From: NORP294 sp047627915
Lineage (GTDB): Bacteria; Bacteroidota; Bacteroidia; Flavobacteriales_E; Vicingaceae
NCBI GenBank assembly: GCA_047627915.1
Contig: JBLHTZ010000023.1
Location: 1-35,029 of the forward strand
Reading direction: 5' to 3'
DNA length: 35,029 nt
The notes beneath the pieces were generated by a model. That model made no database searches. It had not been told where the DNA came from and was given only the letters and a program-made list of their open reading frames with translations. Position numbers and translations under genes: made by a program. Shown piece by piece: positions 10,201 to 17,700 of the stretch; the stretch's first letter is position 1, and each line of letters begins with the position of its first letter.

Positions 10201-11849
10201 CTTCAATTGAACCTGGAGTCACTTATTTATGGAATAATGCTACTAGCTTGGACGATCCAACCTTAGCAAACCCAATAGCGTTTCCAAGTGATACAACTTC
10301 ATACGTGGTCACTGTGACAGATGCCACAGGATGTTCCTCAACGGACACAATGATAGTTAATGTCAATCCATTAGCAAATGTTGATTTTAGGGTAGATGCT
10401 GATTGCGAAGGCGATTTTGCCGCCTTTACTGATATTAGCACCGTAGCGGTAGGAAGTATTGTTTCTTGGTCTTGGAACTTTGGAGATGGAGTAGGGACTT
10501 CAACTTTACAAAACCCAGGGTATCAATATGCATCACCAGGTACTTATTCGGTATTCTTAGAAGTTCGAACAGCATTAGGCTGTATTGATTCTATTAGAAA
10601 GGATGTCACCATTTTTGCATTACCGATTGCGGATGCAGGGAGTGATGTGGCGATTTGTTTTGGCGATACAGTTAGTCTTGGAGGGAATCCAACCGGACCA
10701 ATTGGGTCGAGCTACTCTTGGTCTCCTGGTTTCGACCTGTCTTCAGTGATTGACTCAAATCCAAGAGCATATCCTACAAGTGCTACACTTTACTATTTAA
10801 CTGTAACGGGCGCAAACGGCTGTTTTAGTTACGATACAGTCAATATTGATGTTAAAGCCTTACCAATTGTTACGGCGCAAAAAGATTCCTCATTGTGTGT
10901 AGATCAGCCTGTTCAACTTTCAGCTGCGGGAGCATCAACCTATAATTGGTCGCCTGCGAACTATTTGGATGACCCATCAATTGCAACCCCAATTGCAAGG
11001 GCATTGAAGAGCACTAATTTTATAGTTACCGGAACAGGAAGTAATGGTTGTATAGCAACAGATACCGTGTTTATAGATGTTTTCAATTTAGATTTTAGTC
11101 CTATAGATACTGCTATTTGTTCAGGAGACAGTGTTGTATTAGCTCCAGTTTTAGAAGGAGATACGAATGGAATTAGTTATTTGTGGTCTTCTTCAAACCC
11201 AAACAATGTCTTGAGTAGTATAACAGATAGTTCGATAAAAGTAACAGCTGCTACTCGTCAGTATTTTACGTTGCAAATACAAAATGCCTTGGGTTGTGTT
11301 GATACCGATAGCATTTATGTGAACATGAAGCAGGCGGCTGAAGTGGATTTTGATTATTTAAATTCTCCAAGATGTCAAAATTCTATTATTGAAATTCTGA
11401 ACATTTCAACGTTTACTGACAATTACATTTGGAAGTTAAATGGACAAGTGGTTAGTAGAGAAAGGAACCCGGATTTTGAAATCAATAACCTAGTGAAAAA
11501 TACGGTTACCTTAATTGGGAGTAATTTAACGTGCGCAGATTCGACGACAGAAGTAATTGAGGCAGCTGGTTTAAGAGAGTTGTTGCAGCTAAAAGATGCC
11601 AATGTATTTACACCAAACGGCGATGGATTGAACGATATATTTGATCCGGGATTTGAAGGTGAGTTTATTGGGTGTGTAAATTTTCAAATTTTTGATCGAT
11701 GGGGAGAAAAGGTATTTGACTCTAATATTGGACAGTACGGTTGGGACGGTGTTACCTTACGAGGTGAGCGTGCCAAAGTGGGAGTCTATTTTTACATTAT
11801 TAGAATAGGAAGCGAAGAAATTAAAGGTTCGGTTTACTTAAGTAGATAG
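4275..11849 (+). CDS. Giant secreted PKD/Ig-like repeat protein with type B T9SS C-terminal domain
   Basis: A 2524-residue surface or secreted protein, probably adhesive or stalk-like. Signal peptide at 1-23 (cut near ADA/TH). Next is the THIMGGEVTW...YRDCSG domain that heads many giant Bacteroidota cell-surface proteins, and two Fn3-like stretches (about 460-640). The body has nine PKD modules, their WxWDFG-like cores at about residues 675, 997, 1080, 1244, 1409, 1492, 1657, 1823 and 2065. Between them lie about twelve Ig-like modules of the form DAGxDxxIC...IGGxPT...GCxD, from about 727 to 2330. Each regular module carries two cysteines. The last ~83 residues (from about 2442, NVFTPNGDGLNDIFDP, then FQIFDRWGEKVF and YGWDG) are a gliding-motility-associated C-terminal domain, the type B T9SS sorting signal. 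The gene stands alone on the plus strand and has no adjacent PorP/SprF-type gene. Secretion by T9SS is well supported; adhesion is inference. Confidence 0.95.
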   Translation: MKKIVLYLGFLVSFFLLPNQADATHIMGGEVTWVCNALGEYIFTFKTYRDCSGAANGGPNTNWRIQNYPNVGQTFTLTENTSQRVDGEIGPNCRAGSPGFQNYTCAAGDPEVVFEYVRVMNSVRLNGTPPPAGWIVTYTQAARNANNNLLGATTPNAHNITLRAKIFSHSGSVANQCIDNSPQFREKATSLICRGSSFTYNHNATDDELDSLVYEWTSPLDGFTGTYNEGVNPAFIAFEPGFSFNNPFPGPETLNSATGEISVNSPTAGKYVSAVRVSAYKCGEKVSEIVRELQSVITGNCAITQTKPTIDPPFSNGMGGFRYNDTVRAGDLVTFSLAARDIASLNLTTIPPYFGDTVFLTATGQQFGTNFTSTTGCLNPPCATLGTTLPAKGLLGVNTTFSWQTDCNHVSFTDRCISGQNTYTFVITATDDECPIPSLNISTISITVVGDTVIESPDVNCVNVLANGDVVLDWDLTPNINSSFTAWMIYSATDRNGPFVLLDSVKTYSTNTYTHIGANANNQPMHYVVRSRSGCKGIVQNIAKDTISTIFVSATTNPTNVAVNWNAISNPNPAGSAAQYRVFREYPIGTGFNLYQSTANTSLTETFTPCADDVNYRVELVNASKSCTSSSNILNYTFKFPDPQTNFSFPNNQCPGTPITFTNLTTIAGGPLTYSWDFGDGSAASTQTSPTHSYAAAGTYNVILTATSGQGCDSILSQSITITFPNADAGANQAICPGGSAPIGGTPTTASGNTVVWSPAAGLSSITALNPIASPVNTTTYTVTVTDGNGCTNTAQVDVVVIPFPNANAGGPKSVCFGSGVQIGGIPTGPIGATYAWSSNPTGFTSIIANPTVSPTVNTTYTVIVTIGSGTTCSDTDNALVIVNSLPTADAGPNRNICPGASVQIGVAPSAGFTYSWTPTTGLSNANIANPIATPTSPTTYTVVITETATGCFDDAVMDVFFNSVPTPAFTVDKTCINQITEFTDASTIATGTITTWTWDFDDLGATSTAQNPTHQFSASGTYQVKLVATSNLGCKDSITVPVVIDPKPTVDFTFANLCLNNSTQFTDGSTIGSGAVNTWSWDFDGLGSSVLQNPSFTFPAAGTYDVKLVSGSGAGCLDSITKQIIINPLPTADAGTDQGICNTFSVVIGGSPTSSTPNVSYSWDNSASLDNSTIANPTATPVVTTRYSLTVTENTTSCFDTSSVLITVNPIPVVNFTVADTCVGNTTLFTDVSTLVSGTIANWSWDFGDGVGTSTQQNPSYTYTLTGTYNAKLVVETGIGCKDSLTRTITVVSLPNIDAGADQVICDRDTVTLGGTPTSSTAGVTYLWDNAVSLSNASVSNPIAFPSVTTRYRLTVTETATGCNDTASVVIMVNPVPVASFTVSAVCENEITQFTDGSSIPSGTIVSWTWDFGDLLGTSTQQNPTYQYAGPGTYQVKIVVESALGCKDSIINSIIISPKPTPSFTVVNLCENDVTQFTDASSIATGSITSWSWDFGDGVGTSNSQNPAYTFVTAGTFNVKLVVISGFGCTDSITLPVTINPLPSADAGADQVICNTGTIQIGGIPSSITPNVSYLWDNTGSLNNNTLPNPIASPTVTTRYNLTVTENTTGCFDTSSVLVTVNPIPVVDFSVADTCIGNVTLFTDASTISVGSITGWSWDFGDGVGTSNSQSPTYTYVVPNIYSVKLIVTSSIGCTDSITKTVTVVSLPGVDAGADQAICLNDSVTIGGTPTSTGTNVSYAWDNSATLDDNTIANPIAKPLVSTRYKLTVTDLTTGCFDTTSVFVVVNSLPNADFRASKVCTGNLTQFTDLSNIVSPALIQSWSWDFGDNVGTSILQNPSYQYQTPGSYTVKLIVTTNSGCLDSISRNVIVDTLPLAEAGADRTICELDTTILGKTAVSGETYLWDNATSLTDATIAQPGAFPIVDTRYFVTVTNSNGCVSIDSVDITVVLAPNVDAGNDLTICDRDTITIGGTPTSIEPGVTYLWNNATSLDDPTLANPIAFPSDTTSYVVTVTDATGCSSTDTMIVNVNPLANVDFRVDADCEGDFAAFTDISTVAVGSIVSWSWNFGDGVGTSTLQNPGYQYASPGTYSVFLEVRTALGCIDSIRKDVTIFALPIADAGSDVAICFGDTVSLGGNPTGPIGSSYSWSPGFDLSSVIDSNPRAYPTSATLYYLTVTGANGCFSYDTVNIDVKALPIVTAQKDSSLCVDQPVQLSAAGASTYNWSPANYLDDPSIATPIARALKSTNFIVTGTGSNGCIATDTVFIDVFNLDFSPIDTAICSGDSVVLAPVLEGDTNGISYLWSSSNPNNVLSSITDSSIKVTAATRQYFTLQIQNALGCVDTDSIYVNMKQAAEVDFDYLNSPRCQNSIIEILNISTFTDNYIWKLNGQVVSRERNPDFEINNLVKNTVTLIGSNLTCADSTTEVIEAAGLRELLQLKDANVFTPNGDGLNDIFDPGFEGEFIGCVNFQIFDRWGEKVFDSNIGQYGWDGVTLRGERAKVGVYFYIIRIGSEEIKGSVYLSR
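7165..9640 (+). repeat. Higher-order tandem duplication of a five-module block (~1.24 kb period)
   Basis: Within the giant gene the order PKD-PKD-Ig-PKD-Ig occurs twice in a row. The PKD cores at 7263, 7512 and 8004 correspond to those at 8499, 8748 and 9243, each shifted by 1236-1239 bases, and the next PKD core at 9741 begins a further copy that soon departs from the pattern. Matching modules across the period resemble each other more than their neighbours: for example both copies share NVSYxWDNxxSLxN, then TxCFDTSSVLxTVNPIPVV and TVVSLP. This points to duplication of a whole block and not just single modules. Confidence 0.75.
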
Positions 11850-11880
11850 AGCTAGTAGTAATAATTTCTACTAAACGTAA

Positions 11881-11917
11881 AAAGAAGTCGCTTCAATTTA
11901 ATTGAAGCGACTTCTTT
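11881..11917. terminator. Bidirectional Rho-independent terminator between convergent genes
   Basis: A perfect 18-bp inverted repeat (11881-11898 and 11900-11917, core GAAGTCGCTTCAATT) folds into a long hairpin whose AT-rich centre will form the loop. T-rich sequence follows on the plus strand (TTTGTTTTG) and an A-run precedes it, which gives a U-run on the minus strand. It lies 31 bases after the giant gene stop and faces the end of the OmpA-family gene at 12044, so it can serve both. Confidence 0.85.
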
Positions 11918-12043
11918 GTTTTGTACTATAGGTGTTAATTAGGACTGACTATTGATTTATTGGAGGAAACTCTATACTTATTTAATTCAGCGTCATTCGT
12001 ACTGAATTAATTCCAAGCAGATGTTCTTAAAATGAACTAGGAC

Positions 12044-14038
12044 TTATAGTTTAATTATTTTAAACTCTGTTCTTCTATTTTTTGCTTTTCCTTCAGCTGT
12101 TGAATTATCTGCGATAGGTTCACCTGCTCCGTATCCTTTAGTTTGTAACCTCTCAGCATCAATACCATTCTTTGTTAAATAGTCTTTCACCGAATTGGCT
12201 CTATTTTTAGAAAGGCTAAGGTTTAGTTGAGCATTTCCTACGTTATCTGTGTGTCCTCCAATCTCAATAATTAAATTTTCGTTTTTGGTCAAGAAGGCTG
12301 CTAGTTTATCAAGCTCTACTTTCGATTCCTTTTTTAAATCATACTTCGCCGTTTCAAAAAAGATATTCTTCAAAATAATCTTTTCTCCAGCTAAAATTGG
12401 ATTTAGAGGCACATTTTGAATGAAAGGTTCATCCGATTCGCGGTCCATTAACGAGAAGTTTTCGGAAAAGAACATGTAGCCGCTTTTAGATGAGTTTAAG
12501 GCATAATTCTTTCCGGTCGGCAACGTTACTAGAAATTCTCCTGTAGCATTGTCTGAGTAGGCTTCAATGACGGCTTCGCCGGTTTCTAAGTCCAATAACT
12601 CAAACCTTGCGCCAAGGGGCTTCTTGGTTTTGCTGTCATAGATCTTTCCGGCAAAATAAGTTACCTTATTTGGAGCAAAGTTCTGAGGTAAGTCGAATTG
12701 GTACAAATCTAACCCCCCGTATCCGCCTTCTCGATCAGAAGCAAAAATGGCAATCTTACCGTTTGGTGATACCAATAAACTATTTTCATTTTTGTGTGTG
12801 TTTATTGGGTATCCAAGATTGACCGCTGGACCCCATTCCCCATTCTCATCTAATTGACTCATAAAAATGTCTAAACCACCCATCCCAACATGACCATCAG
12901 AAGAGAAGTAAAGTGTTTTTCCGTCTGGATGAATCAGTACAGATTCTTCATTCCCTTTTGTATTGATATTGGCATTTAGTGGAGTAGGTTTCGACCAACT
13001 GCCTTCCGGTTGAAGTTTTGTGACATAAATGTTACCATCGCTCATGCTTTGCATTCCCCTTTTTCCTTTAACAAAGTACAATGATTTTCCATCGGCTGAG
13101 AAAGAAGGTTGCGTTTCCCAATTGTTGGTATTAATTAATCCTCCTAGGTTAATTGGTTTGGTCCAAACTTGATCGTTTTTTACACTATAAAATAAGTCAC
13201 AACTTCCAGCACCCAGTTTTCCACCTCCATAATTTCCAAAAATTTCGCAAGCAGCATAAATCATAAGTTGTCCATTTGCCGCCAAGGATGGAGCACCTTC
13301 ATTTATTTCTGTATTAATTGGCGCACCCATATTTTGCGCCTTTTGCCATTCCCCATTTACTTTAGTAGCAAGGTAGAAATCTTCATTATACTTTGTCGGC
13401 GATTTTGGGTCTGGAAGTCTTCTTGTAAAAAGAATTGTCTTTTCATCCACCGTCATTGACGGGAAGTATTCTAAAAATTCACTGTTAATATTGGGTCCCA
13501 GGTTAATTGGTTCAAAAGGGTAGGGGTTCTTTTTAGCTTGAATGGCGAAGTCTATGTTATCGAGTTGTTGATTTGCTCTGTCAAGTAATTTGGGGTCGAT
13601 CTCTTCAATCGCAATGAATTGCGAAAGGTTTGTCTTCGCTTCTTCATAGTTCCCTTGGTTCAGTTCTAGTTCGCCTAAGAAAAAAAAGTTGTTAGGAATT
13701 GCTCTCGGGTTAATCGCAATTGCTTTCTCAAAACAGGCCTTTGCTTTTTCTTCTTGGCGATTGTCAATGTAGATATAGGCTAATAAAGTTTGTGCTTCGA
13801 CAAAGTTTGGGTCTCTTTCTAACGCTTTATGAAGCGTTAGTTCAGCTTCATTTAAGTTATAAGCCTGGTAAAAAGCTTGTGCTTCTGAATATAATTTTTG
13901 AGCTTTCTTGTCGCTAGAAGTTGATTGTGCGACAGATATTGAAGCATTGCACGAAAGAAGGACCAGCAGTAATGCAAATGTGCTGAGTTTTATTACGGAA
14001 TGTTTAAATGTTTGTGTGTTTGAACGCTGATTCGCCAT
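12044..14038 (-). CDS. PorE-like OmpA-family protein (TPR, PD40 propeller, CRD, OmpA)
   Basis: A 664-residue envelope protein. The N-terminus is a signal peptide with a possible lipobox (LLSC, C30), so it may be an outer-membrane lipoprotein facing the periplasm. TPR helices span about 42-160. A WD40/PD40-type beta-propeller follows (about 175-455, repeated blades such as FPSMTVDEKTILF and QPSFSADGKSLYFV), then a carboxypeptidase-regulatory-like domain (about 460-540). Last is an OmpA peptidoglycan-binding domain (about 555-664; FFETAKYDL, GGHTDNVG, LSLSKNRA). This order and length match PorE (PG1058 of Porphyromonas gingivalis), a periplasmic T9SS component, but Bacteroidota carry many paralogues, so orthology is unproven. 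The start lies 46 bases inside the 3' end of queE. No other ATG precedes the signal peptide, so the overlap seems real. A T9SS role suits its position between two T9SS cargo genes. Confidence 0.88.
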   Translation of the reverse strand: MANQRSNTQTFKHSVIKLSTFALLLVLLSCNASISVAQSTSSDKKAQKLYSEAQAFYQAYNLNEAELTLHKALERDPNFVEAQTLLAYIYIDNRQEEKAKACFEKAIAINPRAIPNNFFFLGELELNQGNYEEAKTNLSQFIAIEEIDPKLLDRANQQLDNIDFAIQAKKNPYPFEPINLGPNINSEFLEYFPSMTVDEKTILFTRRLPDPKSPTKYNEDFYLATKVNGEWQKAQNMGAPINTEINEGAPSLAANGQLMIYAACEIFGNYGGGKLGAGSCDLFYSVKNDQVWTKPINLGGLINTNNWETQPSFSADGKSLYFVKGKRGMQSMSDGNIYVTKLQPEGSWSKPTPLNANINTKGNEESVLIHPDGKTLYFSSDGHVGMGGLDIFMSQLDENGEWGPAVNLGYPINTHKNENSLLVSPNGKIAIFASDREGGYGGLDLYQFDLPQNFAPNKVTYFAGKIYDSKTKKPLGARFELLDLETGEAVIEAYSDNATGEFLVTLPTGKNYALNSSKSGYMFFSENFSLMDRESDEPFIQNVPLNPILAGEKIILKNIFFETAKYDLKKESKVELDKLAAFLTKNENLIIEIGGHTDNVGNAQLNLSLSKNRANSVKDYLTKNGIDAERLQTKGYGAGEPIADNSTAEGKAKNRRTEFKIIKL

Positions 14039-14607
14039 TGTGGATTTTGTTTTACGTATTCAATCAAGCTTGGAGTTAACTCTTCTCTTTTACTCCATTC
14101 TACCTGTAAGTAAAGTTTACAATTTTTATTCACTTTGGCGGCATGTTCTTCAGCCCACTTAAAATCAGATGAATTGAAAATAATGACCTTTAATTCATTT
14201 GCTACCGCGTAAAATTCCTCTTTTGGAGCTTTAAACTTTTTAGGGGATAAACAAATCCAATGCCAATTTCCACTTAGCGGGTACGCACCGGAAGTTTCAA
14301 CTGCCAATTCAAACCCTTCGGTAGTTAATTGGTTTGTTAAAGTCCCTAAATCATACATCATCGGTTCACCTCCTGTAATCACACAAAAACGTGATGGGTT
14401 TTCAGAAGCTAATTGAACAATCTTTTCTGTTGTTTCAATCTTGTGTAATCCAGCATCCCAACTTTCCTTTACATCGCACCAGTGACATCCTACATCGCAA
14501 CCAGCTAAACGAATAAAGTAAGCAGCTTTACCCGTGTAATAACCTTCACCTTGTAAAGTATAAAAGGCTTCCATTAGAGGATATTCTGTATTCTGTAGCT
14601 TTATCAT
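13993..14607 (-). CDS. queE: 7-carboxy-7-deazaguanine synthase
   Basis: This 204-residue radical SAM enzyme converts 6-carboxytetrahydropterin to 7-carboxy-7-deazaguanine, the ring-forming step of queuosine (preQ0) synthesis. The [4Fe-4S]-binding cysteines follow the CxxxCxxC pattern (C37, C41, C44 in CDVGCHWC). LQGEGYYTGKAAYFIRLAGC before it and TGGEP after it (about residues 78-82) are standard for QueE. The C-terminus RISVQTHKHLNIP is the usual QueE ending. Its 3' end overlaps the start of the OmpA-family gene by 46 bases, so the two are very likely cotranscribed, although no functional link between them is known to me. Other queuosine genes are not in the window. Confidence 0.95.
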   Translation of the reverse strand: MIKLQNTEYPLMEAFYTLQGEGYYTGKAAYFIRLAGCDVGCHWCDVKESWDAGLHKIETTEKIVQLASENPSRFCVITGGEPMMYDLGTLTNQLTTEGFELAVETSGAYPLSGNWHWICLSPKKFKAPKEEFYAVANELKVIIFNSSDFKWAEEHAAKVNKNCKLYLQVEWSKREELTPSLIEYVKQNPQWRISVQTHKHLNIP

Positions 14608-14623
14608 GCGTAAAATTGGGCGG

Positions 14624-14651
14624 CTAAATTAAGCTTTTCTGCAAGGGCAAA
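14624..14651 (-). promoter_or_regulatory. Candidate promoter of queE (TTTG-N16-TAATTTAG)
   Basis: On the minus strand a TTTG (14651-14648) is followed 16 bases later by TAATTTAG (14631-14624), one mismatch from the Bacteroidota -7 consensus TAnnTTTG. It ends 16 bases before the queE start. The spacer is slightly short against the usual 17-23. The TTTG coincides with the T-run of the upstream terminator, so part of the match may be chance. Confidence 0.3.
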
Positions 14652-14684
14652 AAAAAACCCATTCCGAAAAACAGAATGGGTTTT
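14649..14684 (-). terminator. Rho-independent terminator after the subtilase gene
   Basis: An 11-bp perfect stem (AAAACCCATTC at 14654-14664 with GAATGGGTTTT at 14674-14684, loop of nine) is followed on the minus strand by a run of Ts (TTTTTTTTTGCCC). It starts 18 bases past the stop of the protease gene at 14702 and separates that gene from queE. Confidence 0.85.
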
Positions 14685-14701
14685 CTTGAATTATATAAAT
14701 C

Positions 14702-17700
14702 TTAATAAACAATTAGTTTTTCAACTACGCCAGAATTTCTTTCGGTTAAGAAATAGATTCCTTTAGAATAGTTAGATAAGTCAATTGTGCTTACTTCAGA
14801 AGTAATATTCAACTCTTTAATTATCCTTCCACTCATATCCGTAATTTGAATATTATTTTTTGGAAGTTCGTTGAATTTAAGAGTAAACATTCCTATAGAC
14901 GGGTTAGGATATACAGAGAAAGAGTTATTTAAACTTCCTTCATTTAATCCCAATGAAAGGTCAATAAAATTGATGTCGTCAATTGCTATGTCACTAGACC
15001 AGTTATTTCCTGTTGTAACCGTAATTCTGAAATTTACAGTCTGACCAGCATATGCTCTCATATCTATGGTAGCTTGTTGCCATGAGTTACCTTGAAAACC
15101 ATTAATTGGAGCAATGATGTTAGGTGTCCACGTTCCATTAGTGAACATGTCCACATTGATTCTGCCAACGGTATTGCCGTTAACAGTACTGCCGTTCATG
15201 TGATACCAAAAGCTAAATTCTGGAGCAATGGTGTTGCTCAAATCAAAACATGGAGAGATGGTTACAGCATCAGCAAAAGTACATCCAGCACCTGTGCCAG
15301 ATGCTTCAGAGTATAAATACCTTCCAGTTCCAGTTCCCGGATTATGATCAATACTCGGTCCAGTTCCGTTAGAAGGTGTTCCACCAAAATCAACTCTTAA
15401 ATCAATGTCATCATCAACACCATTTAATCCATTGAACCAACCACCATTTAAGTTACAGGTAGTATTTCCACAATCGGCAGTAGTTGCACAATTTAGGTTG
15501 CTCTCAAAATCTTCAGTATAAGGTAATGTAAATGTTGTTCCCAAAACTGTTAAATCCAGTCCTAAAGTATCATTATTGGAATTTTGATCGCCTATAAAGT
15601 CACTTATAACACTGAATGAATTTGCGCCCGATGAAGTAAATACAAGCGAATCGCTAAAAGTAAAATTCCGTGTAGCATTTGAGGCTAGAGGTGCAGCAGT
15701 GGTATCAAAATACGTCGTGCCATTGTATACCAATCTAAGTGGAACATTAGCTGCAACGCTGTCTCCATTATTTCTTAACGTAATAGTAACGCCAGTCTTT
15801 CCTGAACCACAGCTAATTAAAAAAGCACTATTGGGAGAGGCTATCTGAAGGATTTCTACGTCATAATCAAATGGACAATTTGTAGCTGTTTTTCCAATTA
15901 TGTTAGCAATTGACCTTTTTCCTTCATAGCCATTTCCTAAAGAAGAAACTGCAAACCAATTGTCGTCAGCTAGGTTCAAATTGTATAGTTTAAACGTCGT
16001 TGAAGTTGATACTCCTACCGAGTCCATATGGGTAGCTCCTAGCTGATAAATTTTATACCCAGTTGCTCCAGGAGCTGGGTTCCAAGCAAGCTCTACAGAA
16101 TCAGGACAAATAAAGTTAGTTCTAATATTTGATGGGCGTTGAATAATTGCGAAGTTATGGGCAGAAATTCCTGTTCTTGTTCCTTTTGTTACTCTCACCA
16201 AGGCATCACCTGTAGCCGCACCAGGTACATTCCAGTCAGCTGATCTTGCTGCTCCATTTGTAACTGTAATTGAGTTCCAAGTAGAGCCATTATTTAAGCT
16301 GTATTCAACAATAGTAGTTCCGCTGTTTCCAAAAGCATCCCATCGAATGGTTTCATTAGTTCCAGGAACTAAGCCTTCTCCTCCACTTGGATAAGTTACC
16401 TCAATTGCATCATCTCTAGTTTCCCACACAATGTAATATTTCTGTGGTCCTTGTGGAATTGTTTTTCCGTTAACCAATACGGTATAAGTTCCGGCATTCA
16501 CGGTGTCAATTTGAACTTGCTCCATGTTGTTTAAATTGTCAATTCCCTTTGTTGCAGGGCTAGTAATTGCGGCTGCATTTGTTGCGGAATTTAATATCCA
16601 AGGAAGTAGTGTATCACCACCTGGTGTAACTACCTTTAAATCGATGTTGTTTACCAAAGCTTGAGCAGCATTTGTTGTAGCTTCAAAGTCTGTCCAGTAA
16701 ACCATGACTTTTAACTCTTCAACATTAGCCCCAACGGTAATAGTGTGTGAATTGCTATCGTTTTGAGAAACGGTTGAACTCAAATATCTATTTTGTTCTA
16801 TTAATGACATTGCTCTATGTGCATTCACTCTTCCCCATCCGTAAGAAAAGTCAGGACCTGTATTTCCAAGATCTCTTGCAGTGTTTAGCATTGCTGCTTT
16901 AATGAGGCCCGACTCAGGGTTATTACCACTGTTTAACGCTCTGTAACCTTGGTACATTTGAGCAGCTAAACCGGCTATTCCCGGAGATGCTGCAGAAGTT
17001 CCACCACCTACTTGGTAGGTGTTATTAGCGTTGATTGACATTTGATTTGTTCCGTTTGCACAGATGTCTGGCTTAATTCTTCCGTCTGCTGCAGGTCCTC
17101 TTGAGCTACTTGCGGTTAGAGCTGAATTATAAAATAAGTTTCCGGTTGCAATGGTTGCTTTGCCTTGTTTTCGACCACCTGTAATAGTGCCCCAAGGAGT
17201 CCCTGCTCCATAGGCATTACCTCCGCAAGTCATGCTTGCACTATTACCTGCAGAAAAAACGTGTAATAATTCAGGATTCTGTCTTGTTTGTTGATCAACA
17301 AACCTTGTAGTTGAAGTATATCCTGCATTACACCCCTCACTGTATGAGGTTGACGTAATAACTACTCCTCTTGAGCTTAAGTTACTAACAGCATTGTTAA
17401 TGTGAGGATATCCACCAATATCGTAAAAATATAAATAGGCTCCTGTAGCCATTCCTCGGTAATCTGGATTTAAATTTCCTGCACCCATAGCAATCCCACT
17501 AACCATATCGCCATGAGAACCATTTTGGCTAACTGCAAAAGAAGTTACCCTTCCTTTAATATCAATGTGCGGCCCTATTATAGCATCATCTGCTATCGCT
17601 ATACTAACCCCAGTTCCATCGTATTTTCTTCCCAATGGATGCTCCGAGTCGAGCATGTTAGATCTATGTAATGTTCTACCCCTTTCATCTTCTTTTTCAG

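Noticed and set aside
6450..10900. Regularly spaced repeats that could suggest a CRISPR array or satellite
   Set aside because: The period is 240-250 bases or longer, copies are diverged, and all lie in one frame coding for protein modules. No short identical direct repeats with unique spacers are present.
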